A DNA stretch of 64,000 nt from Pontederia crassipes (taxonomy: Eukaryota > Streptophyta > Magnoliopsida > Commelinales > Pontederiaceae). Under the pieces are notes generated by a model. The model was not told where the DNA came from and ran no database searches. It worked only from the letters and a program-made list of their open reading frames with translations. The DNA lies in the NCBI GenBank assembly GCA_030549335.1, contig CM060187.1, positions 7,440,001-7,504,000 of the forward strand, read 5' to 3'. Positions within the stretch are counted from its first letter, which is position 1; the number at the start of each line of letters is the position of its first letter. This document shows, piece after piece, positions 1 to 12,400 of the stretch. Made by a program: the position numbers and the translations under genes.

Positions 1-1718
1 ATGTGCACGTTCTTGGATGAGATTACGTGTATGTTCAACTAGTCTCATTTGACACCCATGGAGCACTTGCTTCAATGATTACTAAGCCAGGGGTTAAGAA
101 AAAACCTTAAATGTGTAAATAATATTCAAATAGAATGAGTCTAAGTCTAGGGAGATGTAGTGTTATGCATAAAGTGAGCATGAAAATTTAAAAACTATTA
201 ACCTAAGTTCCTAATTTTGCTTGAGGACAAGCAAAGGTTTGGAGAGTTTGATGTGAAGAAATTATATATACTTTTCACTGATGTTCAGCATGTATTTATC
301 TCATGTTTTGATATTTTTTCATGTTCTAACACATGCTTTATTGTTGAAATACCACTTTATGATTTCTCCACATCTAGCTTATGACAATCTATATTCTGCA
401 AATATTATTACTTGATTTGATTGTCTTTCATGTAGAAATCCCAACCGACAACATATGGAGGCATGCATGTATATGCTCCCACTTACACATCGCATAGGGG
501 CACAATGTGTATACCTCATACTTGAACACTTAGGCGAATTCGAGACTAGACAACACACTTCAAGAAGTCAGCTCGTCCAAAACAGCTAGAGCAAGACATC
601 TTTCCACAGATTTTATTGTACAAGAGGAAGGAAACTTTATCTACACTTTATGGGCAGATGTGGACAAAAGAGTTGTTGGAAAAAGCTGAAAAGGTGACAG
701 CCAAGATGAAGGCATCGATGAAGAGACCACAAGAAGATTCTCTTGATTGGAAAAGTGGATAACATAAGATAAATTTTGTACAGGTGGCAAACCAAGAGGC
801 GGGCAATTAAGGGAAACCATGAGTCTATTCCTTAGGTTGGAAAAGCTGGAAGAAAAAGACAAAGGAGCAAATGAAAATGTTGATAGGTGGCACAAATCCC
901 TTGAAGTATAAGAGCATATGGAGGCTGCCAAAGAAGGAGGTTCCCAATCGACAATCTAAATTTCCATTGCTTGCTATAGAGGGCTGAAGAGGAGACTGTG
1001 CCCACCTTCCCTTCTTCTTTTCTTTTCTATTTCTCTTTCTTCTTTTCCTCTTTTTCTTATTTTTGATGTGTAACTAACTAGCCGGCTAGTGACTGGAGGA
1101 TGTGTGAACTTGGGAAGTTATTGTTTTCTTCATTTGATTTTTGTTTTCCCTGTTAGACTGACTAATAGATTTTTATGTTGGTTTTATGATTCATTGCATG
1201 TTTTGTCATGTTCGATTTGTTGCAATGGATTCTGGATGTTAATTGAGCTTTAGGATTTGTTCAAATTGAAACTCGAGAGGAAGAACTCATCATCTTCGTT
1301 CAGTTGAATGTCGAGAGGTATAAAACTGAACAAAGTTAGCATTTTCAGTTTGGATAAGTTTTGTTGATGTAATGATTATGCTTCTGTGGTGGTGTTTGAT
1401 AACCTTTCATTCAGGCGACGCGTGTTCATTGATTTTTCGCCCAAGGGGGATGCTTTGGATAGAGTTTCTATATACATGTGTTGGGATTGAGGTGGGATAG
1501 AAACTCAATCATCTAAAAAGAATCATGAACCACATGTGTTGGAGTTGAACCCGATTGACCCCTTGTTTCACATCACCATCTTTTCTCTATTTTGGTCATA
1601 TTTTATTGATTCGACGACTTCCTACTCGAGAGGAAGCTTTATACTCTGCATTTGTGGAGGATCCAAGAGGGCACACAACTATAAAGTCATCCTTGGAGAT
1701 ATCTCTGAGAGTCACAAT
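1..1718 (+). mobile_element. Tat/Athila-like LTR element: 3' non-coding end plus first part of its LTR (fossil)
   Basis: The stretch at about 217-236 (a 'ttgcttgaggacaagcaaa'-type purine-rich motif) is the hallmark just upstream of the 3' LTR in plant Tat/Athila-lineage gypsy elements; a second copy occurs at 40471-40490. The LTR appears to begin at 249 with TGATGTG and runs rightwards. Around 1067-1110 it has a 'tgtaactaac...ccgg' stretch that recurs near 41066 in element C, so the two LTRs belong to related families. The LTR is cut at 1718 by the CACTA insertion and resumes at 9831. No coding region of this element is in view; it is a fossil remnant. The lineage call rests on motif recognition, not on a protein. 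Confidence 0.6.
1716..1718. repeat. Target-site duplication AAT, left copy
   Basis: AAT directly precedes the CACTA terminus and is repeated at 9828-9830 directly after the right terminus. A 3-bp duplication is the CACTA superfamily signature. Confidence 0.9.
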
Positions 1719-1734
1719 CACTACAAGAAATTAG
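1719..1734 (+). repeat. CACTA left terminal inverted repeat
   Basis: CACTACAAGAAATTAG, 16 bp, perfect inverse of 9812-9827. Confidence 0.95.
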
Positions 1735-1960
1735 ACTTTTAGCAACCATAATTAACGAAGAGACTCCAATATAGCCGTTAAACATCGTTATTAACGACCA
1801 GAAAAAATTCTGGTCGTCAACAATAAGGATCAGAAAAATTCTGGTCCTTAATATTCTTTATGACTGGCCGTTAAAAATCAACAATAAGGACCAGAAAAAA
1901 TTTGGTCCTTAATATTCAAATTAACGACCATCATCTTATCGTTAAAAATATGATGAGTCA
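1735..1960 (+). repeat. CACTA left subterminal repeats
   Basis: Short motifs recur in both orientations here: 'ttaacgacca', 'ttctggtc' and 'ggtccttaatattc'. Related 'gtggtcctta' and 'tagcgac' motifs lie at the right end (9510-9811). In En/Spm, the TNPA protein binds repeated 12-bp subterminal motifs; by analogy these are the likely binding sites here. That is an inference. Confidence 0.6.
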
Positions 1961-2420
1961 AATAAAAGATATCTCTTAAAATGTTTAGAAAATATACTTT
2001 ATTATATTATTTTCTTATTTTATATACTTTATGTTTATTATTATTTTTCAAGTTTTAATATCATTAATAGAAAATAAACAAATATCTTCTTTCTTAATTT
2101 TTAATATTTATATATTAATATAATAAAGAATATCGACGTCTCTTTATTTATAATAATTAATAATATTCAATCATACAATTTTTATTTTTATGTATGTTTA
2201 ATTTTTTCTCTTTTTTTAAACTTTGAGTAGGATTTAATATATATATATATATATTACATCATTTTTTTATTTTCTAAAGTAATGATGAAATCAAAAATAA
2301 AATATTTGTTATTTTCAGATAAAAGCTAAAAAAATTATTTTTACCGCCATAATTTTAAGACCATTAGGTTATAAGTAATTAAACTTTAACCTAATTTTTT
2401 TTACTTTTTCTCTTAGCACG
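1961..2420. other. AT-rich non-coding stretch of the CACTA element
   Basis: Very AT-rich, with a short (TA)n run near 2240. I see no gene in it. It separates the subterminal repeats from the GC-rich block and may contain the element's promoter. Confidence 0.5.
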
Positions 2421-2960
2421 CGGATCGTCTTCCTCCACCGCTATTCTTCCCTCCACCGGACGAAGGCGACGTCTTCCTCATCCCTCGAAGGTACGTGACT
2501 GGTCGTCTCCCTCTCCTTTCTTCTTTGCACAGTCCGACGCCCGCGAGGCCGCCCCAACGGACGGCTCTGTGCCAGAGGCGACCCCAGCGCTCTCAGGCAG
2601 AGGCGGCCCTCGACGGCCACGTCTCGAGTAGAGGCGGCTGCCTGGCTCGCCTCTGCGCGAGACGCGGGGGCGAGATGCACGTAGAGGCAGCCGCCGAGGA
2701 CGCCTTTGCGTGGGAGGCGACCTCGGCGGCCGCCTCTGTGCGAGACGCGGGGGCGAGAGGCGGCCGTCGGGGTCGCCTCCCGCGCAAAGGCATCCCCGGC
2801 GCCGCCTCTGCGTGGGAGGCGACCTAGGCGGCCGCCTCTGCGCGAGACGCGGGGGCGAGAGGCGGCCGCCGGGGTCACCTCCCGTGCAAAGGTGTCCCCG
2901 GCGGCTGCCTCTGCGCGAGACGCAGGCGCGAGAGGTGGCCACCGGGGTCGCCTTAGGTAT
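2421..2960 (+). repeat. GC-rich tandem repeat block inside the CACTA element
   Basis: An abrupt CpG-rich island within AT-rich flanks. A unit of about 102 bp starting 'ggcgacct.ggcggccgcc' occurs at 2716-2817 and 2818-2919, with partial units on both sides (for example 'gaggcggc', 'ctctgcgcgagacgc'). Several overlapping open frames exist on both strands, but they are repeat-derived Arg/Ala/Pro/Gly strings and I do not regard them as genes. En/Spm of maize has a GC-rich, heavily methylated region in its untranslated first exon that controls expression; position and composition here are similar. Confidence 0.75.
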
Positions 2961-3603
2961 TGTGTGTGAGGATCGCGTCTTACGCACACAGAGGCAGCCT
3001 CCATGCATGAGAAAGTCACGATTGATCATTTCACGCACAAATGTAGTTCCGACGATCGTCGTAAGAGATGTGATTATGCACGGGAGGTAGTCAATTGTTT
3101 GCTTTTTATGCTTATATTTTTTTATGAGAGTTCGACTCATAGTTTGAAATTTTTTTTTCACTTGTCTAGATATATTGCACTTCTCCATAAGTGATTGCAG
3201 TTAAAGTTATACGTGGAGTCCATTTATTTTGATCTTAGAGTCCTTTTTCCTGAGGTATGCTCCTTTATTTTAGTCTCCATAAGCATTAGATGTCTTTATG
3301 CATCAATTTTAAAGAAAAAGAAAATTATTGTAAGCATATCTGGTTATTCTTTGATGCACATTTAGCAACATCAATCTTGTTTTTTTTTTTACAAAAAAAA
3401 TTGTGGACTCAATTCCCATGTAAATATATAAATATTTTTTTCTGAATTAATTTTGTAACTATGTAAAAATGTCAAGTCCTTATAGGTATATAATTAAGAA
3501 GTAAGCTTAATTTAGGATTTTGATTTTTTTTATATTATGAATTTTTATAATAATTTTTTCTTATATATCGATAACTGTTGTGTTATGCATGTACATTAAG
3601 CAT
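2961..3603. other. Non-coding leader between the GC-rich block and the transposase gene
   Basis: Mostly AT-rich sequence with poly(T) tracts and no convincing gene. It probably holds untranslated exon and intron sequence of the transposase transcript. Confidence 0.4.
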
Positions 3604-6600
3604 ATGGCACCTAGCAAACAATGGATGCAATTTGTTGATAATAGACTCAGTGAAGAATATATAATTGGAGTACAAAAGTTTTTGGATTATGCCTTTAGTA
3701 AAACATCAGATTCTACAGAAATACGATGTCCTTGTGTCAAGTGTTGCAATTCATATTCTGGAACACGTCAACTAGTTGAGTCACATTTGAAAGTGTATGG
3801 AATTCTTCAAGGTTATACTTTTTGGTATCACCATGGAGAAGTGCTTGATGAGCCAGAAACAAACTCTGGTGACGAAAATGATAATGAAGAAGAGGATGAA
3901 AATGAAGATGAAATGCATGAAATTTTGCAGGATTTGTATCCAAACTTTGATGTTCACACTATGCCCATTGAAAGGGATGACCTACTTAATGAGGAGCCAA
4001 ATGTTGAAGCAAAAATATTTTATAGAGTCTTGAGCAATTTTGGAGAACCATTGTATATAGGTTCAAAGTGCTCTAAGCTCTCAACTTTAGTTAAATTACT
4101 TCACATCAAAAGTCTTGGTTGTTGGAGTAATAAGTCATTTACAATGTTATTAAAATTATTAAAAGATGAATTATTGCCCGATGACTGCAATTTGCCAGAT
4201 TCGTATTACGAAGCAAAGAAGGTAATTCGAGATCTTGGTCTTTCTTACAAGAAAATTGATTCTTGTATAAATGATTGCATGTTATATTGGAAGGGTGACA
4301 AAGCACTTGAGTCTTGCAAAGTTTGTGGTGTAAGTAGATGGAGAAAGGATAAGCATAATGGGGAAATAAAGTCTCAAAATGGTAAAAATTTACCAATAAA
4401 GACTTTGCGTTATTTTCCATTGAAGCCACGACTTCAAAGACTATTCATGTCCACAAAGACTTCTTCTTTAATGAGATGGCATTATGATAAGAGAGTAGAT
4501 GATAGCATAATGAGACACCCAGCAGATTCATTAGCATGGAAGTCCTTTAATGAACTTCATCAGTCATTTGCTTCTGAGCCGCGTAATGTTAGACTTGGAC
4601 TTGCAAGTGATGGTTTTCAACCATTTGCTAATTAGAAAACACCATATAGCATTTGGCCCGTGGTATTCATTCCTTATAATTTGCCACCTTGGATGTGTAT
4701 GAAGCAAGAAAATTTTATTTTATCAATGCTTATTACCGGACCACATGGTCCTGGAGATGCAATTGATATTTATCTCCAACCCCTAATAGATGAATTAAAG
4801 GAATTATGGGAAATTGGTGTTGAGACTTTTGATGTGTCGACTCATCAATTATGGACAATTAATGATTTTCCAGCATATGGCAATTTGTCTGGATGGAGTA
4901 CAAAAGGTAAATTGGCTTGCCCATGTTGCAATAAAGACACTTTTTCGCTTAGATTAGCCAATGGAAATAAACATTGTTATATGGGTCATAGACGTTTTCT
5001 TCCTCCTAATCACAAATGGAGGAATGATAAAGAGTCATTTGATGGCACTAAAGAGCACAGATTGCCACCAAAGATTCTTTCAAGTATTGATATACTTAAT
5101 CAAGTACAAGAGCTTGATGGTCTTCGATTAACAAAGGATCCGAAAAGGAGGATGAAAATATCACATGACTCAAGGAAGGATAATTGGAATAAAAAAAGTA
5201 TTTTCTTTGACCTGCCATATTGGAAAACTCTCGTATTGCGCCACAATTTAGATGTGATGCATATTGAAAAAAATATTAGTGAAAACATTTTAGGGACAAT
5301 CATGAATGTCAAAGGAAAGACAAAGGATACACTCAAAACTCGATTGGACTTGCAAGCAATGAGCATAAGGCCAGATTTGCATCCAATAAAAAATGGAGAA
5401 AAATTTGAATTGCCAAATGCAAGTTACACATTGTCTTCTGAAGAGAAGCACAACTTGTGCCTTTTTCTAAAAAAGTTAAAAGTTCCTGATGGATTTTCAT
5501 CCAATATTTCTCAATGTGTTAACATTAAGGAACACAAGATTTCAGGTTTAAAGAGTCATGATCATCATGTACTTCTACAATACTTGCTTCCTCTTGTAAT
5601 TCGTGATATGCTTCCCAAATTTGTGTGTGAACCACTTATTGAATTATCTTTATTTTTTAACATTCTTGAGGGAAAGACGTTACAAATGAGTGATTTGGAG
5701 CAACTTGAAACTCAAATTCCTATAACTTTGTGCAAGTTGGAAAAGGCTTTTCCTCCTGCATTTTTTGATGTCATGGTGCACTTGCCAATTCATTTAGCAA
5801 GTGAAGCTAAGAATGGTGGACCTGTTCATTATAGATGGATGTATCCAGTGGAGCGATGGTTGTATTTTTTAAAGTCTTTGATTGGTAATAGGGCTCATCC
5901 AGAAGGTTCTATTGCAGAGGGTTACATTGCAAATGAATGTATGACCTTATGTTCAAGATATTTACAAAACATGGACACCAAATTTAATCGACTTGAAAGA
6001 AATTATGATGTGGATGTAAGTAAACCAGTTGGTGGATTATCCCTTTTCTATCACTCTGGAAGATTTTTAGGAGCTGCCAAACAAAGTTTTCTCAATCCAA
6101 ATGAGTTGGAGCTTGCACACATATACATTTTAAAAAATTGTGATGAAGTTCAGCCATTCATTGAGTAAGAATTTAGATAATACATTTTTTCTTCATTTTA
6201 TATTTTTCTTAATAATGCATATATATTTCAATCGTGTAGAGAATTTTCTCAAATTCAACATACTACTTCTCAACCTGTTTCTGATGATGAATGGAGTAAG
6301 CGTTTCATTGATTGGTTTAAAATTAAGGTAAGTAAAACATGAATATGTCTTTAAAATCTATCCCTTAATAATCATTCTTATATAGTTTATTCTTTGTAGG
6401 TTGCAAGATTGTATAAAAATGGTGATAGGAATACAACGGAGGACTTACTCTCATTGTCACGTTGTCCTACTAGTTATGTGACATGTTTCAATGGCTATGT
6501 CACTAAAGTCTACAGATTTCATGTAGAAAACTATGATATAGGTTTGAGAACTCACAATTGTGGTGTAGTTGTGCTTAGAGAGAATGATAAAGATCAGAAT

Positions 6601-6915
6601 AGTATTGATTATTATGGAGTTCTAACTAATATAATTGAGTTACAATTTCTCAATAACAAAAGATTAGTTCTATTTCGGTGTAAATGGTTCGATGTATATG
6701 ACAAAGAAAAAGGGATCAAAAGAGATGAATACGACTTTGTAAATGTTAATTCGAGACGATTTTTGAAAACTAATGAACCATTTATATTAGCCAGCCAAGC
6801 AATGCAAGTATTCTATGCTACTGATCTTTCCAACAAAGATTGGTATGTTGTGCGAAAAGTACAACCTCGTGATACTTTTGAAATTGTGCAACAAATGAAT
6901 GACATAGAATCATAA
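3604..6915 (+). CDS. TNP2-like CACTA transposase (three exons, one in-frame stop)
   Basis: Exons 3604-6164, 6240-6327 and 6400-6915 join in frame with GT-AG borders and make about 1054 residues. Domain order is that of plant TNP2: an N-terminal transposase-associated domain (start MAPSKQWMQF; Cys-rich IRCPCVKCCN), the tnp2 core (GLASDGFQPF, DFPAYGNLSGW, HNLDVMHIEKNISENILG), a DUF4218-type region (FPPAFFDVMVHLPIHL, GGPVHYRWMYPVERWL) and a C-terminal DUF4216-type region (exon 3). I start at 3604 because the family usually begins just before this domain; an upstream in-frame ATG at 3580 adds eight residues. A TAG at 4633-4635 lies inside the tnp2 core, where the family normally continues without a break, so this copy should not give full-length protein unless the stop is read through. 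The product would recognise the terminal repeats and catalyse cut-and-paste transposition in the nucleus. Confidence 0.9.
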
Positions 6916-7031
6916 ATCAAAGTATCATGCATGATGAAGGTATATTATTATTCATGAGTTATTTATTTTATATGTGATAATTATGTTAATGCATATATAT
7001 TAAATATGTTTTTTTATTGCTATAGGTGAAA

Positions 7032-8787
7032 ATGACTTCCATTGCAAAGTTTGGAAAAGGGACGTCGAAGCAAAATTTTATTGCACCAGGTACTCTTGGA
7101 AGAGGGCGAGGGAAAAGGTCTTTATGCTCCTTGGGAATTTCTGAATACATTTCACCTGTGGCTAATAAAAGAGCAAGTTTTCATATCAATGAAAGTCAAA
7201 GGATGTCACAAGTAGTTAGTATCCCCTTAGAATATGAATTCGAACAAATTCCAGAAGATATTAGTCCTGCTCTATCTCAATCTGAACTACCTCAATATGC
7301 TGATAACTTTGAGGATGCTAATCCTAATGTTGTGCCTACTGAAGTGGCACAGGAAAATCAAAGAACACAAGCGAGTAAGAATAAACATTTCTCAAGTTAT
7401 TGAATTATTTTTATACCAATATGGTGTGAAATTTATAAGATTCTTTTATGTAGGTGCTGATGGTCAAGGGAAAAAGAAAGTGCGTGGAAGAAATAAGTGT
7501 AGGCAAGTTGCTGGACTTGTTGGAAAGAAGCTGAAAATTATATTTTATAACAATCGAGCGGTTGGTGAAAATCATGAATTATTCTCAAGACATTTGGGCA
7601 AGTTAGTTCGGGATAGAAACATATGCCCATTAAGAGTGCATGCATGGAAAGAAATTGGTGAAGTGGAGAAAGAACACATGTGGGCTGCTGTTGTGGTAAT
7701 AATTTTTTCTTTTATTTTAGTAGGCATGTTTGTGTAAGTCCTGAAAAAGATTTGTTTACATATCCATTATTTATATATATAATATTAAAATTTTCTAATG
7801 GTACTAAAATATTTGTGTAGGAAAAATTTGAAAGTGATGATATGGCCATTCATCGTGAGAATGTTTTGGGACATATGAAAGAATTATGGCAAAAATGGAG
7901 AGGAAGCATGCACTTTAAATATGTGAAAGATCAACCACTTCAACAAGCTTTGAAGAATGTGCCTGATGGAGTGGACAAAAGAGATTGGGAATGGCTTGTT
8001 AAAGAGTATTATAATAGTAAAAGTTTTAAGGTATGATTATTTGATAAAATTATTATGATTATGATTTTTACTATAATATTTATATTATATATATAACATT
8101 ATTGTATATGTTATATGTTAATATAGGATGCAAGTGAAAGGAATACAAGAAATGGAGCAAAATTAACTATGCCACACCGTGTTGGCAGCAAGCCTTTTAG
8201 AGAGTTTATTTATCAACAGGTATATCTTAATATTAAATATTAATATTCTTTTCTTTCATTTTTTTACTTTATATCTCATTTTCTTTTATGTAAAGGGAGG
8301 TAAAGATGGTAATCCACCGGATGTTGCAACTATTTTTTTTGAAACATGCAAGAAAAATAACAAGCTTGTTGATCCAGAGACCATTGAAAGATATGTATGT
8401 TTAATAATAGTTTTTCATTTGATCTTCATGAAATATTTATTAATATGAGTTTATTTTTTTTAGGCTGAAATACAAGAGATTGTACAAGCTGATCCTACAC
8501 TTCCTGCAATAGAAGTAGTAGAGCGATGTTTTGGTCCTAAAAAATGTAGTCATGTGATTGGCTTTGGTGGTGGGATTACGGCAAAAGAAATAAAAGGAAA
8601 TAGTTCTTCGAAGCATGAATTATTGGATAAGTTACGTACAACTACTGAAGAAAACAAACTACTAAAAGAACGTGTAGCTTCTATGGAAGGTCAATTGCAA
8701 CAACTGATGGAGTTCATGCATAGTCAACAATCTAATGCTCAAAATTCAACAACACCACAATCTTGTGAACAATCACCTGAAGCATAA
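7032..8787 (+). CDS. TNPA-like CACTA accessory protein (six exons, open)
   Basis: Exons 7032-7374, 7454-7695, 7821-8030, 8127-8219, 8296-8394 and 8464-8787 have GT-AG borders and consistent phases, and give about 436 residues ending in TAA. The middle (VAGLVGKKLKIIFYNNRAVG, RDWEWLVKEYYNSKSFK, MPHRVGSKPFREF) matches the plant Ptta/En/Spm transposase family (Pfam Transposase_24). The last exon has a coiled-coil-like heptad stretch (LLDKLRTTTEENKLLKERV) suited to dimerisation. In En/Spm the equivalent protein binds subterminal repeats and helps bring the ends together. It lies about 115 bp downstream of the TNP2-like stop codon; in En/Spm the two products come from alternative splicing of one transcript, and the same may hold here. 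No stop interrupts the frame. Confidence 0.85.
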
Positions 8788-9245
8788 GGTTAGTAAGAAT
8801 AAAAAATATGATTTTTATTTTATGTGCTATTATCATTTTTTATTCTAATAAATTTTTAATCTAATTATAGCTCTCTTTTGAAGCAAGAATGATTGTTTAG
8901 CGAATTAGAATTTTTGGTTGGTGAGTACACAATCTCAGATTCTTCCAAGTATAGTTATTTTTAGTTATTGTTAAAACTAATTCTCATTTTGATTTTACAG
9001 ATTTTCGTTGGATCAGAAGGGAAGATTATTGGAAGAAAAGTCTTGCTATATGTTCTTGAACATTTTCTTTAGGAGAGTTATTTGGAATTTTATGAACATT
9101 TGAATTAAAATGTTGGATGTTGCATATGAATATTTGAGTTGAATATTATATGGATAATTGATGCTTTGAACATGAATAAGTTATCTTATCAAATATATAA
9201 TTTTAAAATTTTAAAAATGTATTGACGATCATATATTTGTTCTCA
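8788..9245. other. 3' non-coding part of the CACTA element
   Basis: Follows the TNPA-like stop codon. AT-rich with a likely further intron (acceptor-like 'ttacag' near 8995-9000); presumably 3' UTR. I see no gene. Confidence 0.4.
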
Positions 9246-9811
<566 letters not shown>

Positions 9812-9827
9812 CTAATTTCTTGTAGTG
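9812..9827 (-). repeat. CACTA right terminal inverted repeat
   Basis: CTAATTTCTTGTAGTG, perfect inverse of 1719-1734; followed by the TSD copy AAT (9828-9830). Confidence 0.95.
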
Positions 9828-10628
9828 AATCTTCATTTCTAGCTAGGACTTCACTCACTTGAACATGTTCAATTCCGTGCAATCTTTAACGACAGATCTC
9901 ACCCAAGAGGATTATCTTCACAAATGGAAGTTCAACTCAGGCTGAGAGGTCGGTTGGATCTTCTGTTATCACTTCGAAAACCCATGAGGCCAAGGCTGCG
10001 TTAGACTAAGCTCAATTCTCACTGAGAGAAATCGGCTCTCCTACTTGCTTTGTGCACACGTGAGTGCCGCCTGAGTTGAATAGTGGACCCCACCCGTATG
10101 CACAAGCTCGACCATCAATGTACACAAGAGTGCCATTAGATGAGCCGAGTGTTACCCAACATGAACATATGTTTACATGCATGCCAAGGGGCTATCATTT
10201 TGCTTATAATTTAATGCTCGAAGAACATTGATCCCAAGTGAAAACATTCCCCCTAAGCTATAGTGTTTATCTACACTGATTTGTCTACATTTGCATTAAA
10301 AATTTATAAAAATTAGTGTAGTTTTATTTGCTATGATTTCTGGTTAGTAGCATTTCATTTTTTTTCACTTTAAACAACATATATAGACTAAACTTTTCCT
10401 TATAAATGGTTTCAATCAAGTTTGAACTTTTCAAGTTTTGTTCCTAGGGATCGACCCTCAAGCACTTAAGTGGTTGTCGTATACTTGTGGTACTCATCGT
10501 GATTGTGTTGAGAAATTACAAATTTTAAAGCTTAACTCGATATTTCTTATGAAATAAGGATATTTACTTGTGTGAGGACATTCACATGTCCAAGTGTAAT
10601 TGTTCCTGAAATGTGTGTCTTTTATACA
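9828..10628 (+). mobile_element. Second part of the Tat/Athila-like LTR split by the CACTA element (fossil)
   Basis: Begins with the TSD copy. Near 10445-10500 it has the 'gggatcgacc...' stretch typical of the 3' portion of Tat/Athila LTRs. Its tail from about 10520 ('aattttaaa...cgatat..ttcttatg') resembles the tail of element C's LTR at about 42515. Together with 249-1718 the LTR would be about 2.27 kb, similar to C's 2.1 kb. The right border is estimated. Confidence 0.55.
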
Positions 10629-11565
10629 GGGCGCAATGATTTTTTGTTATTCTTTGCCCTTCATATCACCATTTTTTATGTATCATGTATCGTCACTCTT
10701 GCTGGAAACTGAAGAAACTAAACCACAAGTACAAGAATTGCTTCAACAAGAAGTCATAAGACTGAGTGCCAGTCCATGTGGATCTCTAATGGTATAGGTG
10801 CCAAAGAAATATGGCAGATGGAGAATGTGTATTGACTATCGAGCCCTCAATAAGATAACAATTAAGAAACGATATCCTCTTTCACGGATAGAAGACATGC
10901 TGGATCAACTTCAAGGTGCCAAATAGTTAACAAAGCTAGATCTCAAATGATGATATCAACAAGTGTGAATCCATGAAGCTAACACTTGGAAGACAAAATT
11001 CAAAACTAAGCAAGACCTTTTTTTATTGGAGTGTTATGCCTTTTGGATTGTTCAATGCTCTAGCCACATTCATGAGATTGATGAATGAGATATTGAGACC
11101 ACATATAGATGATTTTCTTATTGTCTATCTTGATTATACCCTTGAATACAACCAGACTTGGTCTGAGCATTTGGAGCATGTAGGCAAAGTTCTTCAACTT
11201 TTGGCAGAATATAAGCTCCTTCTCAATCTTACGTAGTGTGAAGTGGCCTACACAAAATTGGTATACCTTGGCTTCGTCGTTGGAGAAGGGAAGCTGAGAA
11301 TAGATTATGAGAAGATCAAATCCATCATGGAGTGGCCAAAATCCAAGGCAGTGACTGAAGTCCGGAGCTTCATTGGAGGTTATCAATATTTGAGGAAGTT
11401 CATCAGAGACCATTCTTTGTTGGCCTCACCTTTGCATTATCTCACAAAGGCGAGGGCAAGTTTTGAATGGAACAAAAACAAGATACAACTTTTGAAACAT
11501 TGAAGAAGGAATCATTGCGCCTTTCCTTACATTACCTGACTTGAGAAAATCTTTTGATTAGAAGA
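10629..11565 (+). mobile_element. Ty3/gypsy pol fragment: reverse transcriptase (fossil)
   Basis: Conceptual translation shows gypsy reverse transcriptase landmarks in order: a [14 protein letters not shown]-type motif near 10827-10870, an MPFGLFNA-type motif near 11037-11055, a polymerase-box region near 11120, and an SFIGGYQYLRKFI-type connection region near 11370-11405. It is a broken fossil with several breaks, no LTRs of its own in view, and directly abuts the LTR to its left. Confidence 0.75.
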
Positions 11566-11999
11566 AGATTGATGCCGACTTTAGAAGTTGTAGTTGTGAT
11601 CTCTCACACCAACTAAATATCGTTCAAAAGTTTAAATAATTACTCTAGAGTCCACACTACTACAAGTATACAGATCAACTAAAAACCACGAGTGTCATAA
11701 CCCCGTTGATTTAGATTATATTCCACCTAACATATAGTCTCAATACTTGTTCTCAGATAATATAAATCTTAATCCTATCATGCAAGACAAATCTCAGACA
11801 ATTGCCGACAATGCAAGCTCTCGCTTCGCAATGTAATCAATTGGACCTCTCGGCCTCTTGAGCTAAGGGAAAATCGAAGGAATATTGTGGCTGAAGATTA
11901 AAAAATGTAATCTATCCTTTCTCTGGAATGGGATAGAATGAATAGAAATGATCTATCGATCAGATAAAGTTTCAAAATGTGCTTGAATCACAGCAATGT
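11566..11999. other. Unassigned stretch left of LTR element A
   Basis: About 430 bp of mixed composition with no coding potential, repeat or family resemblance I can recognise. It ends where the left LTR of element A begins. Confidence 0.5.
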
Positions 12000-12367
12000 T
12001 GTAATATCTTAACACTTTTAGCAGTTAATAAATTGATTATGAATTAATTAAGTTGATTGCTCTTTTTAATATATGCCTAATTACATTGTAATATTATAAT
12101 CACCTATTAGGCAATTAACTTGATCAAGAATTAAAATTTAGTTAATTATTTTTTAAGGTAAACTTAAGTTAATTGTGACCTTATCCTTATTTCTGAATCG
12201 TTAGGTTGATTAAATATATATTAGGACTAAATTAACTAACCTAGTTAATACTAACCTAATTAATTTATTTATTCTGTTAGCTAATGTCATCACATCCGAC
12301 CGACTTATGTATGGCGACAGACTTTCTGGACTTAGCAACCACCTCATATTACATCACATAATACAAA

Positions 12368-12400
<33 letters not shown>

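Noticed and set aside
641-931. 96-codon minus-strand open frame, Ser/Leu-rich
   Set aside because: It lies within an LTR, with no domain or conserved feature.
2441-3188. Several overlapping Arg/Ala/Pro-rich open frames on both strands
   Set aside because: They arise from the GC-rich 102-bp tandem units, where stop codons are rare; no domain or conserved start is seen.
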